NCBI RefSeq assembly: GCF_028890485.2
Contig: NZ_JARCHV010000001.1
Coordinates: 558,001 to 622,000, forward strand
From: Planococcus sp. SK3692
Lineage (GTDB): Bacteria > Bacillota > Bacilli > Bacillales_A > Planococcaceae
Direction: 5' to 3'
DNA length: 64,000 nt
The notes beneath the pieces were generated by a model. It was given only the letters and a program-made list of their open reading frames with translations, was not told where the DNA came from and did not search any database. Made by a program: the position numbers and the translations under genes. Of this stretch, positions 63,298 through 64,000 are shown in pieces; position 1 is the first letter of the stretch, and each line of letters opens with the position of its first letter.

Positions 63298-64000
63298 TTA
63301 GAAGCCTCGACCGGCTCCGCCGCCTCCTGAAGAGCCGCCACCGCCGCCGCGGAAACCGCCACCGCCGGAACCACCTCCGAAGCCGCCGCCAAAACTGCCG
63401 GGCCCGAAAAACCCACCACGCCTCATCGTTCTGCCTCGGCCGCGACGCCCACGGCCGCCTCCTCCTCCTCCTGTAAACAAGAATAGCAAAACGAGTACAA
63501 TCAAGAAGGTCACGATTGGCTGCATGATGCCCCCACCACCTTCACCACTGCTTGGCGTCACTTCGTTAAGCGGCTGCGGGCTGACCGCTTCTCCGTCCCA
63601 ATCGTATTCTGCAGAAACTTCATTATAGAGCGCTTGATACGTATTGAGAATGGCTTCGTCTGGCTGGTCTTCACGCAAATACGGGACAGCATAGTCATCC
63701 AGGATTCGGCCAACTTTACCGTCAGGAAGTGCGCCCTCTAGACCGTAGCCGATTTCGATATAGATCTCGCGGTCAGTCATCGACAGCACGACCAATACGC
63801 CGTTGTTGTCCTCAGCAGAGCCAACGCCATAATGGCGCAAGGCTTCATTGGCGTAGCTTTCGATCGGCTCGCCTTCCAATGAATCGATTACCATGACGGC
63901 AATCTGAGCGCTTGTCGCGTCTTCCAGGCCAGCTCCCAAGCTCTTGATCTCGGCTTCTTGCTCTTCGCTCAGGACACCGGCGATATCTTGGATGTAAATA
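63298..64000 (-). CDS. TPM-domain (YgcG family) protein with Gly-rich tail (N-terminus cut by window edge)
   Basis: The visible 233 codons run from the right edge. The first part has IYIQDIAGVLSEEQEAEIKS and IAVMVIDSLEGEPIESYANE, typical of TPM phosphatase-like domains, then REIYIEIGYGLEGALPDGKV and the domain end. After a short spacer comes one hydrophobic helix (VTFLIVLVLLFLF near residues 165-177), then an Arg/Gly segment and a GGG/GGSGGGG-rich tail. The protein is probably a membrane-anchored, outward-facing TPM-domain protein whose signal peptide is outside the window. The exact role in bacteria is unknown. Confidence 0.9.
   Translation of the reverse strand, partial: IYIQDIAGVLSEEQEAEIKSLGAGLEDATSAQIAVMVIDSLEGEPIESYANEALRHYGVGSAEDNNGVLVVLSMTDREIYIEIGYGLEGALPDGKVGRILDDYAVPYLREDQPDEAILNTYQALYNEVSAEYDWDGEAVSPQPLNEVTPSSGEGGGGIMQPIVTFLIVLVLLFLFTGGGGGGRGRRGRGRTMRRGGFFGPGSFGGGFGGGSGGGGFRGGGGGSSGGGGAGRGF

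Noticed and set aside
63300..63480. Possible tandem repeat array in the GGC-rich end of the TPM gene
   Set aside because: The repetition comes from Gly codons of a single protein tail; there is no unit of fixed length.

Overview
The window is a chromosomal segment of a low-to-moderate GC Gram-positive bacterium of the order Bacillales. The best guess is a Planococcaceae member (Planococcus/Planomicrobium type). The evidence is gene content and order: mrpABCDEFG, then the yui/yum/yut/yuz genes, yunDEF, sufCDSUB, the yus genes with fadNAE, smpB-rnr-yvaK-secG, and cggR-gapA-pgk-tpiA-gpmI-eno. This follows the order of one arm of the Bacillus subtilis chromosome with insertions and losses. Strong AGGAGG ribosome binding sites, TTG and GTG starts, SAM-I and lysine riboswitches and a tmRNA with an AGKTN-type tag fit the same group. 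No rRNA, tRNA, CRISPR array, prophage or intact insertion sequence was seen.

Layout. 1-2040: start of a cyclophilin lipoprotein (cut by the left edge) diverging from an MdtG-like MFS exporter. 2116-7986: the seven-gene Mrp Na+/H+ antiporter operon, preceded by a structured leader that may be a Na+-sensing RNA. 8019-17430: pepA and a set of small conserved genes (yuiD, yuiB, yuiA, a Nudix hydrolase, two NDH-2-type dehydrogenases, yutM and yutI for Fe-S work, yuzD, yuzB, yutF, yutE, yutD). 17606-21400: metS-metP and a lysine-riboswitch-controlled NhaC-family carrier that is probably a lysine transporter. 21424-25543: yunDEF, an AlkD-like repair protein and an unknown 61-residue protein. 25697-30873: sufCDSUB. 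31220-37996: two unknown small genes, a dicarboxylate/amino acid symporter, SAM-riboswitch metNIQ, yusE, yusF, gcvH and yusI. 38233-43900: fadNAE beta-oxidation operon with a FadR operator. 44106-45477: an unusual thioredoxin / STAS / C39-like trio. 45470-50780: a 5'-3' exonuclease, a BCCT osmolyte carrier, and an SDR plus aldehyde dehydrogenase pair. 51012-55382: ssrA, smpB, rnr, a carboxylesterase and secG. 55927-62947: the CggR-controlled glycolytic operon. 63053-64000: a glutaredoxin-like protein and a TPM-domain protein cut by the right edge.

Functionally the segment joins sodium, proton and osmolyte handling (Mrp, sodium symporters, BCCT), Fe-S assembly with alternative NADH dehydrogenases, fatty acid degradation, triose glycolysis and ribosome rescue. 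Regulation is unusually readable: SAM-I and lysine riboswitches, a FadR operator, a CggR operator, a possible Na+ riboswitch, and many clear terminators.

The most unusual structure is a family of 90-235 bp non-coding interspersed repeats (five copies). Two copies sit between duplicated, locus-specific 30-bp terminator hairpins, which suggests that the element enters terminators and duplicates them.
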